Part shown: positions 41,049-49,861 of the stretch, one piece after another
Numbering within the stretch: the first letter of the stretch is position 1
Layout of the letters: every line of letters starts with the position of its first letter
Source of the DNA: Pseudoalteromonas xiamenensis
Lineage (GTDB): Bacteria > Pseudomonadota > Gammaproteobacteria > Enterobacterales > Alteromonadaceae
Assembly: GCF_042431545.1 (NCBI RefSeq)
Contig: NZ_JBHLYX010000003.1
Strand: one strand, 5' to 3'
Length of the DNA stretch: 64,000 nt
Notes under the pieces: model-generated
Databases searched by the model: none
Told to the model about the DNA's origin: nothing
The model's input: the letters and a program-made list of their open reading frames with translations, nothing else
Made by a program: the position numbers and the translations under genes

Positions 41049-42518
41049 ATGCTAAGAATTGCAAAAGAAGCTCTAACCTTTGATGACGTACTTTTAGTAC
41101 CTGCTCATTCAACTGTGCTGCCTCACACGGCAAACCTCGCCACTCGCCTGACTCGCAAAATCAACCTAAACATTCCTCTTGTCTCTGCGTCTATGGACAC
41201 AGTTACAGAAGCGCGTTTAGCGATTGCTTTAGCGCAAGAAGGTGGTATTGGTTTTATCCACAAAAATATGACCATCGAAGAACAAGCGCGTAACGTACGT
41301 AAAGTAAAAACGTACGAAGCGGGGATTGTTTCTTTCCCTGTAACCGTGCCTGCTTCTTTAACTATCGCTGAAACACTGGCGTTAGCAGATGAGAAAGGTT
41401 TCTCAGGATTCCCAGTAGTTGGTGCGAATAACCAACTAGAAGGGATTGTGACGAGCCGTGACATGCGTTTTGAGACCAAACTAGACCAGCCTGTAGCAAC
41501 CGTTATGACGTCGAAAGAACGTCTTGTTACGGTGAAAGAAGGCGCGTCTCGTGAAGAAATTTTAGGTCTTATGCATGAGCACCGCATCGAAAAAATCTTA
41601 GTGGTTGATGATGCGTTTACGCTTAAAGGCATGATAACCGTTAAGGATTACCAAAAAGCACAAGACAAACCAAACGCGTGTAAAGATGAACAAGGTCGTT
41701 TACGCGTTGGTGCGGCGGTAGGTGTGGGTCCTGGTACTGACGAGCGTATTGCTGCGTTAGTCGAGGCGGGTGTAGATATACTACTTATTGATACGTCACA
41801 TGGTCATTCTCAAGGCGTTATCGACCGTGTTAAAGAGACTCGAGCTGCATTTCCTAATCTCCAAATCGTCGCGGGTAACGTAGCAACGGCAGAAGGTGCG
41901 AAGGCACTAGCTGAAGCAGGCGCTGACGCAGTCAAAGTGGGTATCGGTCCTGGTTCAATCTGTACAACACGTATCGTGACAGGCTGTGGTGTACCGCAGC
42001 TTACGGCTATTTCTGATGCGGTGGAAGCGCTTAAAGATTTAAACGTTCCAGTTATCGCTGATGGTGGTATTCGTTTCTCTGGTGACATCGTGAAAGCGTT
42101 GGTTGCTGGCGCTTCGTGCGTGATGGTGGGTTCAATGTTCGCAGGTACTGAAGAGTCGCCAGGTGAAGTTGAACTATACCAAGGTCGTTACTATAAGTCA
42201 TACCGTGGAATGGGATCACTTGGTGCGATGAATCAGAAAGAAGGTTCATCTGACCGCTATTTCCAAACGTCAAAGCAAGCCGAAAAATTGGTTCCAGAAG
42301 GCATCGAAGGCCGTGTGGCTTACAAGGGCCCAATTTCAACAATCGTGCACCAGCAAATGGGCGGTATCCGCAGTGCGATGGGGTTAACCGGTTGCGCAAC
42401 AATTGCGGAACTGAATGTGAAGCCTCAGTTTGTGCGAGTAACGTCTGCGGGCATGGGTGAATCTCACGTTCATGACGTACAAATCACGAAAGAAGCACCA
42501 AACTACCGTCTAGGTTAA
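41049..42518 (+). CDS. guaB: IMP dehydrogenase
   Basis: Oxidises IMP to XMP with NAD, the first committed step of GMP synthesis. A TIM barrel with a tandem CBS pair (about 90-205) and an active-site loop Gly-Ser-Ile-Cys-Thr-Thr with the catalytic Cys is present. A C-terminal flap has Glu-Gly and the Tyr-Arg-Gly-Met-Gly-Ser-Leu-Gly-Ala-Met motif. From ATG 41049 it is 489 residues (E. coli 488). A GAGAAG lies ten bases before the start. First gene of guaBA. Confidence 0.98.
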   Translation: MLRIAKEALTFDDVLLVPAHSTVLPHTANLATRLTRKINLNIPLVSASMDTVTEARLAIALAQEGGIGFIHKNMTIEEQARNVRKVKTYEAGIVSFPVTVPASLTIAETLALADEKGFSGFPVVGANNQLEGIVTSRDMRFETKLDQPVATVMTSKERLVTVKEGASREEILGLMHEHRIEKILVVDDAFTLKGMITVKDYQKAQDKPNACKDEQGRLRVGAAVGVGPGTDERIAALVEAGVDILLIDTSHGHSQGVIDRVKETRAAFPNLQIVAGNVATAEGAKALAEAGADAVKVGIGPGSICTTRIVTGCGVPQLTAISDAVEALKDLNVPVIADGGIRFSGDIVKALVAGASCVMVGSMFAGTEESPGEVELYQGRYYKSYRGMGSLGAMNQKEGSSDRYFQTSKQAEKLVPEGIEGRVAYKGPISTIVHQQMGGIRSAMGLTGCATIAELNVKPQFVRVTSAGMGESHVHDVQITKEAPNYRLG

Positions 42519-42525
42519 GGTGAAT

Positions 42526-42581
42526 AGGGCTAGCTTCGGCTGGCCCTAATTAATTATTCCGTAAAACAGCCACTGTTTTAC
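42526..42581 (+). promoter_or_regulatory. Two hairpins in the guaB-guaA spacer
   Basis: A nine-bp stem with a TTCG tetraloop (42526-42534 with 42539-42547, one G:U) is followed by a nine-bp stem with a three-base loop (42561-42569 with 42573-42581). Both lie in the 95-base gap between guaB and guaA. They could be an attenuator, processing site or partial terminator controlling the guaA/guaB ratio. Confidence 0.55.
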
Positions 42582-42613
42582 TTAGTTTTCGATTTTTAAT
42601 CACGAGACTATCA

Positions 42614-44188
42614 ATGAGCAAAGACATTCATGATTCCCGAATCCTTATTTTGGATTTCGGTTCGCAATACACGCAACTTATCGCCCGCCGTATCCGTGAA
42701 ATCGGTGTGTACTGTGAACTATGGGCATGGGACGTAACTGAAGAGCAGATCCGCGAGTTCAACCCGCAAGGTATCATTCTTTCTGGTGGTCCAGAATCTA
42801 CGACTGAAACAAACAGCCCACGTGCACCTGAGTATGTGTTTAATGCAGGCGTACCTGTGCTTGGTATCTGCTACGGTATGCAAACAATGGCGATGCAACT
42901 TGGCGGTCGTGTGGAAAGCTCAAACCAAAAAGAATTTGGTTATGCGAAAGTTGAAAAAGTGTCGGATTGCGCGCTGTTCAAAGACATTCAAGATCATGTT
43001 GAAAACGGTCTTGGTGTTCTAGATGTGTGGATGAGCCACGGTGATAAAGTGGTTGAAATCCCATCAACATTCCAAACGTCGGCTAAAACGGATACCTGTC
43101 CACATGCTGCTATGTCTTGGGAAGAAAAGCGTTTCTATGGTGTACAATTCCACCCAGAAGTAACGCATACTCACCAAGGTTTACGTTTACTTGAGCGTTT
43201 TGCGATTGATATCTGTGGCTGTGAAAAGCTATGGACTCCAGCGCAAATTATCGAAGATGCAATTGCTCGCATCAAAGAAAAGGTCGGTGATGACGAAGTG
43301 ATCCTTGGCTTGTCGGGCGGGGTAGATTCGTCAGTGGTTGCGATGTTGATCAACCGCGCGATTGGTGACAAGTTAACGTGTGTATTCGTAGACAATGGCT
43401 TACTTCGTTTAAACGAAGGTCAACAAGTCATGGACATGTTCGGCGACAAATTTGGATTGAACATTGTTAAGGTTGATGCAGAAGAGCGCTTCCTAAACGC
43501 GCTTGAAGGAATTGACGAGCCAGAAGCAAAACGTAAGGCAATCGGCCATACGTTTATCGAAGTATTCGATGAAGAAGCGTCAAAACGCGTTAACGCAAAA
43601 TGGCTAGCACAAGGGACTATTTACCCTGACGTTATTGAGTCTGCTGCCTCTGCGACAGGTAAAGCGCACGTAATCAAATCTCACCACAACGTAGGTGGTC
43701 TCCCTGAAGACATGGAGTTGGGTCTGGTTGAGCCACTTCGCGAACTGTTTAAAGACGAAGTACGTAAGATTGGTCTTGAACTTGGTCTTCCTTACGACAT
43801 GCTATACCGTCACCCATTCCCAGGTCCGGGCCTTGGTGTACGTGTACTTGGTGAAATCAAGAAAGAATACTGCGATTTACTGCGCCGCGCAGACGCTATC
43901 TTTATTGAAGAATTACACAATGCTGATCTTTACCACAAAGTATCGCAAGCATTCACCGTATTCTTACCGGTTAAATCAGTAGGTGTAATGGGTGATGCAC
44001 GTAAATACGATTGGGTAGTGTCATTGCGTTGCGTTGAAACTATCGACTTCATGACGGCACGTTGGTCACATCTTCCATACGATTTCTTGGGTCGTGTATC
44101 AAACCGCATCATCAATGAAATTGATGGTATCTCGCGCGTTGTTTACGATATTTCTGGTAAACCACCTGCGACGATTGAATGGGAATAA
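42614..44188 (+). CDS. guaA: GMP synthase (glutamine-hydrolysing)
   Basis: Converts XMP to GMP using glutamine and ATP. The class I glutaminase domain (about 1-200) has Cys in Gly-Ile-Cys-Tyr-Gly-Met-Gln and the His-Pro-Glu-Val motif. The ATP pyrophosphatase P-loop is Leu-Ser-Gly-Gly-Val-Asp-Ser-Ser at about 237. The dimerisation domain carries the Pro-Gly-Pro-Gly-Leu-Gly-Val-Arg-Val motif. 524 residues (E. coli 525). Downstream of guaB after a hairpin spacer, followed by a terminator. Confidence 0.98.
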   Translation: MSKDIHDSRILILDFGSQYTQLIARRIREIGVYCELWAWDVTEEQIREFNPQGIILSGGPESTTETNSPRAPEYVFNAGVPVLGICYGMQTMAMQLGGRVESSNQKEFGYAKVEKVSDCALFKDIQDHVENGLGVLDVWMSHGDKVVEIPSTFQTSAKTDTCPHAAMSWEEKRFYGVQFHPEVTHTHQGLRLLERFAIDICGCEKLWTPAQIIEDAIARIKEKVGDDEVILGLSGGVDSSVVAMLINRAIGDKLTCVFVDNGLLRLNEGQQVMDMFGDKFGLNIVKVDAEERFLNALEGIDEPEAKRKAIGHTFIEVFDEEASKRVNAKWLAQGTIYPDVIESAASATGKAHVIKSHHNVGGLPEDMELGLVEPLRELFKDEVRKIGLELGLPYDMLYRHPFPGPGLGVRVLGEIKKEYCDLLRRADAIFIEELHNADLYHKVSQAFTVFLPVKSVGVMGDARKYDWVVSLRCVETIDFMTARWSHLPYDFLGRVSNRIINEIDGISRVVYDISGKPPATIEWE

Positions 44189-44213
44189 ATCCATTCGTTT
44201 CTTGAAACGAGCT

Positions 44214-44246
44214 AAACCGGTGCATTTTGCGCCGGTTTGTTTATTT
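44214..44246 (+). terminator. guaBA terminator
   Basis: A ten-bp stem with one G:U pair (44214-44223 with 44229-44238), five-base loop ATTTT, then a T-rich tail. Twenty-five bases after the guaA stop. Confidence 0.8.
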
Positions 44247-44280
44247 AAGAAGCAGTTGAATCAAAAAACGAATTTTTTCC

Positions 44281-44308
44281 TTTACCTTTTATTATTCACC
44301 ATTATAAT
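44281..44308 (+). promoter_or_regulatory. tRNA-Trp promoter
   Basis: TTTACC (44281-44286) and TATAAT (44303-44308), 16-base spacer, 13 bases before the mature 5' end. A GC-rich discriminator (GCGTCG) follows, as usual for stable RNA. Confidence 0.65.
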
Positions 44309-44321
44309 GCGTCGTCATTGC

Positions 44322-44398
44322 AGGGGCGTAGTTCCAATTGGTAGAACAGCGGTCTCCAAAACCGATGGTTGCGGGTTCGAGTCCTGCCGCCCCTGCCA
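44322..44398 (+). tRNA. tRNA-Trp (anticodon CCA)
   Basis: A 77-base tRNA. The acceptor stem AGGGGCG pairs with CGCCCCT, followed by G and encoded CCA. The anticodon loop is CTCCAAA with CCA anticodon, and the TΨC arm is GCGGGTTCGAGTCCTGC. Similar to E. coli tRNA-Trp with one extra base in the D-arm. It is a single gene between guaA and holD; no downstream tRNA follows. Confidence 0.95.
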
Positions 44399-44465
44399 CT
44401 TCCTTTATTTTCAAGACTTTTCCCCTTATAGTAAGCACCTAGTCATTTTGTGATTGAATAATCTT

Positions 44466-44759
44466 ATGTCTTCAACACTGCACAGTCTTTTTGGTCTTGA
44501 ATTGCTTCAACCAAGAGGAAAGTATGTTAGAGAAACACAAGCACAGACCGTTTCGTTCATTTCTGTAGAACCACTTGAGCAGCTTAGACAGTTTCAATGG
44601 TTTATCGATTTTACGCTCGTTTTCGGTCAAGCATTGACGTTTGATTTGGAGCTTGGTGACGATATTCATGTGAGCGAAAATAAGCTCATATTGCCTGCCC
44701 AAGTGTTAACCTCGGAACAAAAAAAACACCTTTGGAAACAAGTACAAGCTTATGTATGA
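44466..44759 (+). CDS. holD: Probable DNA polymerase III psi subunit (short HolD)
   Basis: The small subunit linking the clamp loader, via chi, to SSB. The call rests mainly on position directly upstream of rimI, as in E. coli, plus pattern: an N-terminal Leu-Phe-Gly-Leu-Glu-Leu-Leu-Gln-Pro-Arg-Gly (compare E. coli Leu-Gly-Ile...Arg-Arg-Pro) and a C-terminal Leu-Trp-Lys-Gln-Val-Gln-Ala-Tyr (compare Leu-Trp-Gln-Gln-Ile-Cys-Thr-Tyr). At 97 residues it is much shorter than E. coli psi (137). The ATG at 44466 is used. Its end overlaps the rimI start by eight bases. Confidence 0.6.
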   Translation: MSSTLHSLFGLELLQPRGKYVRETQAQTVSFISVEPLEQLRQFQWFIDFTLVFGQALTFDLELGDDIHVSENKLILPAQVLTSEQKKHLWKQVQAYV

Positions 44760-45210
44760 ATTTAAGTCGGTTGATGAATCCTATTTAGATGCGCTAATGA
44801 ACGTGGAGCTCGCCTGCCACTCATTCCCATGGTCTCGAAATACCATGAAGTCTTGTATTGGTGGTCGCTATTTCAACTTAGCGGTGTTCGATGGCGAAAC
44901 GTTGATTGCGTTTTATGTCGGAGAACAAGCGGGGCCAGACTATACGCTCATGGATATATGTGTACACCCAACGTGGCAGCGTCGTGGTATTGCGAAACAA
45001 CTCCTTACTCACTTTATAGACACGTGTACTGCGCGTGACGCTGAAAATGTGTTTTTAGAGGTTCGTGCGTCGAACAAAAATGCGATTCATCTATATGAAC
45101 AAGCGGGATTTATCGAAATGGGGATCCGTAAAAACTATTACCCGACCGCGAATGGAAATGAAGATGCCATTCTGATGGGCATGTCGTTTTTTGGTGAGTT
45201 TGGAATATAA
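44752..45210 (+). CDS. rimI: Ribosomal protein S18-alanine N-acetyltransferase
   Basis: GNAT-family acetyltransferase that acetylates the N-terminal alanine of ribosomal protein S18. The 152 residues show His-Ser-Phe-Pro-Trp-Ser near residue 24 and the acetyl-CoA loop Arg-Arg-Gly-Ile-Ala-Lys. Leu-Glu-Val-Arg-Ala-Ser-Asn and Ile-Arg-Lys-Asn-Tyr-Tyr-Pro-Thr, with Glu-Asp-Ala-Ile, are characteristic of RimI. The start codon overlaps holD, so the two are translationally coupled. Confidence 0.96.
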   Translation: MYEFKSVDESYLDALMNVELACHSFPWSRNTMKSCIGGRYFNLAVFDGETLIAFYVGEQAGPDYTLMDICVHPTWQRRGIAKQLLTHFIDTCTARDAENVFLEVRASNKNAIHLYEQAGFIEMGIRKNYYPTANGNEDAILMGMSFFGEFGI

Positions 45211-45317
45211 CGCGTTCGTCGGGAATTAAATTTTCTTCAATGCCCGTATTGACCTGTCTATGCGCATAACACAGTGCAGAACAGATAAGTGATACTTGGA
45301 CTGTTGATTTATAACGG

Positions 45318-47987
45318 CTAATTTAGCTTTTCTGCGGGCATACTTAACGTGTATTTTATCGCTTCAATAAGCAATAAATGGTTGTAATGCCATCTTTCCG
45401 CATTACGCTCTTTAAGCGATTGTTCGAGTTGGCCCGCAGCTTCATGAATGTTCATAAAGCCAAAACACCCTGAACTTCCTTTTAAACTGTGGGCGAGCGC
45501 GCGTAAAGACTCCCACTCATGCTCAAGATAGTACTGATTCAAAAGCTCGAGTTGTTCGGGTAATTTACTGCGATAATTCTCGCTGATCTGTTTAAATTTC
45601 TCGCTTTGAAGTAGAGCATCCCAGCGGCTCTCGTTGTTTTCTTGTAATTGCAGATATTCGACCAACACTTCACCAAGCAAACGTTTGTCAATTGGTTTGG
45701 CGAGCGTGGCATCGCAGCCCGCAGCGAGATAGGTATCAATATCCTGTTTCATTACATTCGCGGTTAAGGCGACGATTGGGCCATCATACGCTGCATGGCG
45801 CAGCATCTGCGTTGCTTCAAGGCCGCCCATGACAGGCATTTGCATATCCATCAGGATTAAGTGGTAATCATTCACTAATGCCGCTTCAACGGCTTCTGCA
45901 CCATTGTTTACGATATCAGGGGTCAGTCCCCATGCTTCAAGTAAAAGCTTCACTAGCATCTGGTTATCTGGATTGTCTTCGGCAAGCAGAATCTTCGCAT
46001 CAAGCTTCATTGCACTAAGCTCAGTGTTAACATCTAGCGGTGCTTGTTCTTCTTCAATTTTTGCGAGTAATTCGTACGGTTTGTTTTCATAATTGCCTGC
46101 AACGGTGACGACAAACTCACTGCCTGCGCCTTGCTTGCTGTAAACCGATACGTCTCCACCAAGCAATTGTGCGAGGTTTTTAGAGATACACAGGCCAAGG
46201 CCTGTTCCGCCAAAGCGCCGTGTAGTCGTGCTGTCTGCTTGCTCGAATGGCTTGAATACGCGTTCGATTTCAGCACTAGACATACCAATCCCTGTGTCTC
46301 GAACGATGAACTCAAAACACGCGGAAATCTCATTAAATTTAACCGTAAAGGTAATACCACCAATCTCAGTGAACTTAACGGCATTACTCGTGATATTCAG
46401 TAAGATCTGTTTTAAACGTGTTACGTCACTGTATAAGTATTTTGGAATAGGTAGGTCGTAGAATATTTCAAACGTGAGCAATTTCTCACTCGCCATTGGC
46501 GCGACGATTGCCTCAATATCACGTACTAAAGCGACCACGTTCATCTTGGTTTTCTCAACCGCCAATTTTTCGGCTTCAATTTTTGATAAATCGAGAATGT
46601 TATTGATTAGTTCAAGCAAGTGTTTGGAGTTTCTGAGAATTGTTCCTAGATATTGTTCATTGCTTGCGGAACTTGGGTTTTGAATAAGTTGCTCGGTAAA
46701 TCCCATAATGGCGGTTAATGGGGTGCGGATCTCATGACTCATGTTTGCCAAGAAACGGCTTTTTAATTGGTTGGCTTGTTCTGCTTGCGTGATGGCAAGG
46801 GCAAGCTGCTGGTTCATTTCCTCAAGCGCGCGAGTGCGGGTCTCGACTTTTTCTTCGAGGTGCTCTTTGAACCCTTTTAGCTCTATTTGAGTATCCCGAA
46901 TTTGCCCTACCATGTGGTTAAAGTCAGTGAATAAAATACCAATTTCATCTTTATTGTGCGCAGGCAAATAGACTTCTAAATCACCATCTCCCACTTTGTG
47001 GCTAGCCTCACCTAATAATTCAATGGGCGAGAGGAGCAGACCACGGACAACGACAAAAATTAAGAAAGGCAGAGCGAAAACGGAGAAAATGATAATGAGC
47101 GCGGTAATTAAACTAATAATGCGACCTGATTCGTAGAGCAAGGATTTAGGAATGGTCGAAATGTAGTAATAACCGTTGGCCAGTTGAATGGAATAGATCA
47201 TTCGTTCCATTTCGTCGATGCTTGGGAACATCGCCGCGGCGAGTTTTGTTTGTTCTGACTGTTTTTGCACTCTTGTCATTTCATCATTTTGCAAGTAGAG
47301 ACCACGTAGGTTGGCGTCAGAGCTGAACAAAATCAGACCTTCTTGGTTAAAAATGAGGTTTAACGTGTGGTCAAATGGCGCTTCAAGAATGCTCGTGGAA
47401 ATTAAACTGGGATCGACTTTCAACACTACGTACCCCTGGCGTTGTGGTCGTTTTAGTTGATAATCAATTCCGTAAATCTGCTGTACAAAATACAATTTAG
47501 CCGTTTGCTCTCCCGCAGGAGAAATAAAATATTGTTGGCGAACATTGCTGTTCTGTAGGCGCTGGAAGAATGGGTACTCGCTTGGTAACTCACTCAGCTC
47601 ACTTGAATAATAAGCAATGCTCTCACCATTAGGGCTGAGTAAATCGATACTAACAATATCGGGATAGGCTTCACTGTAGCTTGCGAAGACATCCAAAAGT
47701 GCGCTCAGTCGAGAGGTATACACATCAGACTCCGCACCACTCAATGCCATAAAGTCGTTCAAGACAGGTGAACTACTAAGTAACTTAGTTGTGGATTGGT
47801 AGATGTTGATGTAGTTGAGAATTTTTTGTTGTTGTTGTTCAACAAACCGACCGACGACCAGCTCCGCTTGCTGCTGTGTGGAATTCGTCACGTTGGACAG
47901 CGTAAAACCACCAAGAAACAGCAAAGGCAAGATCACCAGTGGAGTGATATACCATAAAAGTCTGAGGCTTAGCTTGCTGGTTTTCAT
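45318..47987 (-). CDS. Hybrid sensor histidine kinase with Cache sensor, HAMP, receiver and Hpt domains
   Basis: An 889-residue multidomain phosphorelay kinase in the inner membrane. Order: membrane segment 1 (about 10-30), a large periplasmic Cache-like sensor (about 31-285), membrane segment 2 (about 288-315), HAMP, HisKA with Ser-His-Glu-Ile-Arg-Thr-Pro (His near 417), HATPase with Asp-Thr-Gly-Ile-Gly-Met and Gly-Gly-Thr-Gly-Leu-Gly-Leu, a receiver with Met-Asp-Met-Gln-Met-Pro (Asp near 711), and a C-terminal Hpt with Ala-His-Ser-Leu-Lys-Gly (His near 834). All relay residues are present, so it probably passes phosphate to an unlinked response regulator. Ligand unknown. Confidence 0.93.
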   Translation of the reverse strand: MKTSKLSLRLLWYITPLVILPLLFLGGFTLSNVTNSTQQQAELVVGRFVEQQQQKILNYINIYQSTTKLLSSSPVLNDFMALSGAESDVYTSRLSALLDVFASYSEAYPDIVSIDLLSPNGESIAYYSSELSELPSEYPFFQRLQNSNVRQQYFISPAGEQTAKLYFVQQIYGIDYQLKRPQRQGYVVLKVDPSLISTSILEAPFDHTLNLIFNQEGLILFSSDANLRGLYLQNDEMTRVQKQSEQTKLAAAMFPSIDEMERMIYSIQLANGYYYISTIPKSLLYESGRIISLITALIIIFSVFALPFLIFVVVRGLLLSPIELLGEASHKVGDGDLEVYLPAHNKDEIGILFTDFNHMVGQIRDTQIELKGFKEHLEEKVETRTRALEEMNQQLALAITQAEQANQLKSRFLANMSHEIRTPLTAIMGFTEQLIQNPSSASNEQYLGTILRNSKHLLELINNILDLSKIEAEKLAVEKTKMNVVALVRDIEAIVAPMASEKLLTFEIFYDLPIPKYLYSDVTRLKQILLNITSNAVKFTEIGGITFTVKFNEISACFEFIVRDTGIGMSSAEIERVFKPFEQADSTTTRRFGGTGLGLCISKNLAQLLGGDVSVYSKQGAGSEFVVTVAGNYENKPYELLAKIEEEQAPLDVNTELSAMKLDAKILLAEDNPDNQMLVKLLLEAWGLTPDIVNNGAEAVEAALVNDYHLILMDMQMPVMGGLEATQMLRHAAYDGPIVALTANVMKQDIDTYLAAGCDATLAKPIDKRLLGEVLVEYLQLQENNESRWDALLQSEKFKQISENYRSKLPEQLELLNQYYLEHEWESLRALAHSLKGSSGCFGFMNIHEAAGQLEQSLKERNAERWHYNHLLLIEAIKYTLSMPAEKLN

Positions 47988-48248
47988 GGAGGTAATGACG
48001 GTCCGATGTCAAAAACATTATTGCTAAATAATAAGCGGATAACGGGCAACGGACAAGTCAAACCACGAAATGCATAAATATATTGTTTTTTATCCTTATC
48101 CGTGAATCCGTTGATTGAGAAATATGCCAAGATCGGCGAAAATAACGCAATTCACATTCAACTTTTTGACTCGATGGAAAACGGTGTTTTCTGGGAACTG
48201 TAATTTGTCAGTGCCATTCGAGTCCTCGATAGTTAAGAAGATTAATTA

Positions 48249-49838
48249 ATGTCAAATTCACCATTCCAGCAAGAAGTTTCGCGTAGACGAACGTTTGCTA
48301 TTATCTCGCACCCGGATGCGGGTAAAACAACGATTACTGAAAAAGTATTATTATTCGGAAAGGCGTTACAAAAAGCCGGTACAGTAAAAGGCCGTGGTTC
48401 AAATCAACACGCTAAATCTGACTGGATGGAAATGGAAAAAGAACGTGGTATCTCAGTAACAACGTCGGTGATGCAGTTCCCTTATAATGAAGCGCTGGTG
48501 AATCTTCTTGATACGCCTGGACACGAAGACTTCTCTGAAGACACGTATCGTACGCTGACTGCGGTTGACTCGTGTTTGATGGTCATCGATGCAGCCAAAG
48601 GTGTTGAAGACCGTACTCGTAAATTGATGGAAGTTACACGTCTTCGTGATACGCCAATCGTCACATTCATGAACAAACTTGACCGTGATATTCGTGATCC
48701 AATGGAGCTGCTTGATGAAGTAGAAACCGAGTTGAATATCATGTGTGCGCCAGTGAGTTGGCCGATTGGTTGTGGTAAAGAGTTTAAAGGTGTTTACCAC
48801 ATTCACCGCGATGAGACGATTTTGTACCAAACCGGTCAGGGCCATACAATTCAAGAAAAACGCATTATCAAAGGGATTGATAACCCTGAATTGGATAACG
48901 CGGTTGGCAGTGATTTAGCAGAACAACTACGTGAAGAACTTGAGCTTGTCGTTGGTGCATCGCATGAATTCGACAAAGAATTGTTTTTAGAAGGTAAATT
49001 AACGCCAGTATTCTTCGGTACCGCACTTGGTAACTTTGGTGTTGATCACATGCTAGACGGCTTGACCGATTGGGCTCCTTCACCACAACCACGTAAATCA
49101 GAAGACCGTGCAGTTGAGGCGACAGAAGAAAAGTTCTCTGGTTTCGTTTTCAAGATCCAAGCAAACATGGACCCGAAACACCGCGACCGTGTAGCGTTTA
49201 TGCGTATTGTTTCCGGTAAATACACGCAAGGTATGAAAATGAACCATGTGCGTATTGGTAAAACGGTGAATATTTCAGATGCGGTAACGTTCATGGCGGG
49301 TGATCGTGAGCGTGCTGAAGAGGCATTTGCAGGTGATATCATTGGTTTACACAACCACGGCACGATTCAAATTGGTGATACGTTTACGCAAGGTGAAACG
49401 TTGAAGTTCACGGGTATTCCTAACTTCGCACCTGAATTGTTCCGTCGTATTCGTTTACGTGATCCACTTAAGCAAAAGCAATTATTAAAAGGTTTGGTAC
49501 AACTTTCGGAAGAAGGTGCGGTACAGGTGTTTAGACCTTTGATTAACAACGATTTGATCGTTGGTGCAGTCGGTGTGCTGCAGTTTGACGTCGTTGTTGC
49601 GCGTTTGAAGTCAGAGTACAACGTAGATGCATTGTACGAGCCTGTACAAGTGCAAACGGCGCGTTGGGTAACCTGTAAAGACGGTAAGAAGTTTGAAGAA
49701 TTTAAACGTAAGTGTGAATTGAACTTGGCTTTAGATGGTGGTGACAATTTGACGTACATCGCACCAAGTCGTGTGAACTTGAACCTGACCATGGAACGCT
49801 ACCCTGACGTTGAGTTCCATCAGACTCGTGAACATTAA
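48249..49838 (+). CDS. prfC: Peptide chain release factor 3
   Basis: GTPase that releases RF1/RF2 from the ribosome after termination. G1 is Ser-His-Pro-Asp-Ala-Gly-Lys-Thr-Thr, G3 is Asp-Thr-Pro-Gly-His-Glu-Asp-Phe-Ser, and G4 is Asn-Lys-Leu-Asp. 529 residues is the E. coli length. The ATG follows AGAAG. A 260-base untranslated region separates it from the divergent histidine kinase, with several possible -10 boxes, none convincing. Confidence 0.98.
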   Translation: MSNSPFQQEVSRRRTFAIISHPDAGKTTITEKVLLFGKALQKAGTVKGRGSNQHAKSDWMEMEKERGISVTTSVMQFPYNEALVNLLDTPGHEDFSEDTYRTLTAVDSCLMVIDAAKGVEDRTRKLMEVTRLRDTPIVTFMNKLDRDIRDPMELLDEVETELNIMCAPVSWPIGCGKEFKGVYHIHRDETILYQTGQGHTIQEKRIIKGIDNPELDNAVGSDLAEQLREELELVVGASHEFDKELFLEGKLTPVFFGTALGNFGVDHMLDGLTDWAPSPQPRKSEDRAVEATEEKFSGFVFKIQANMDPKHRDRVAFMRIVSGKYTQGMKMNHVRIGKTVNISDAVTFMAGDRERAEEAFAGDIIGLHNHGTIQIGDTFTQGETLKFTGIPNFAPELFRRIRLRDPLKQKQLLKGLVQLSEEGAVQVFRPLINNDLIVGAVGVLQFDVVVARLKSEYNVDALYEPVQVQTARWVTCKDGKKFEEFKRKCELNLALDGGDNLTYIAPSRVNLNLTMERYPDVEFHQTREH

Positions 49839-49861
49839 TCGCTGCGGATAAGGATTTAGAC

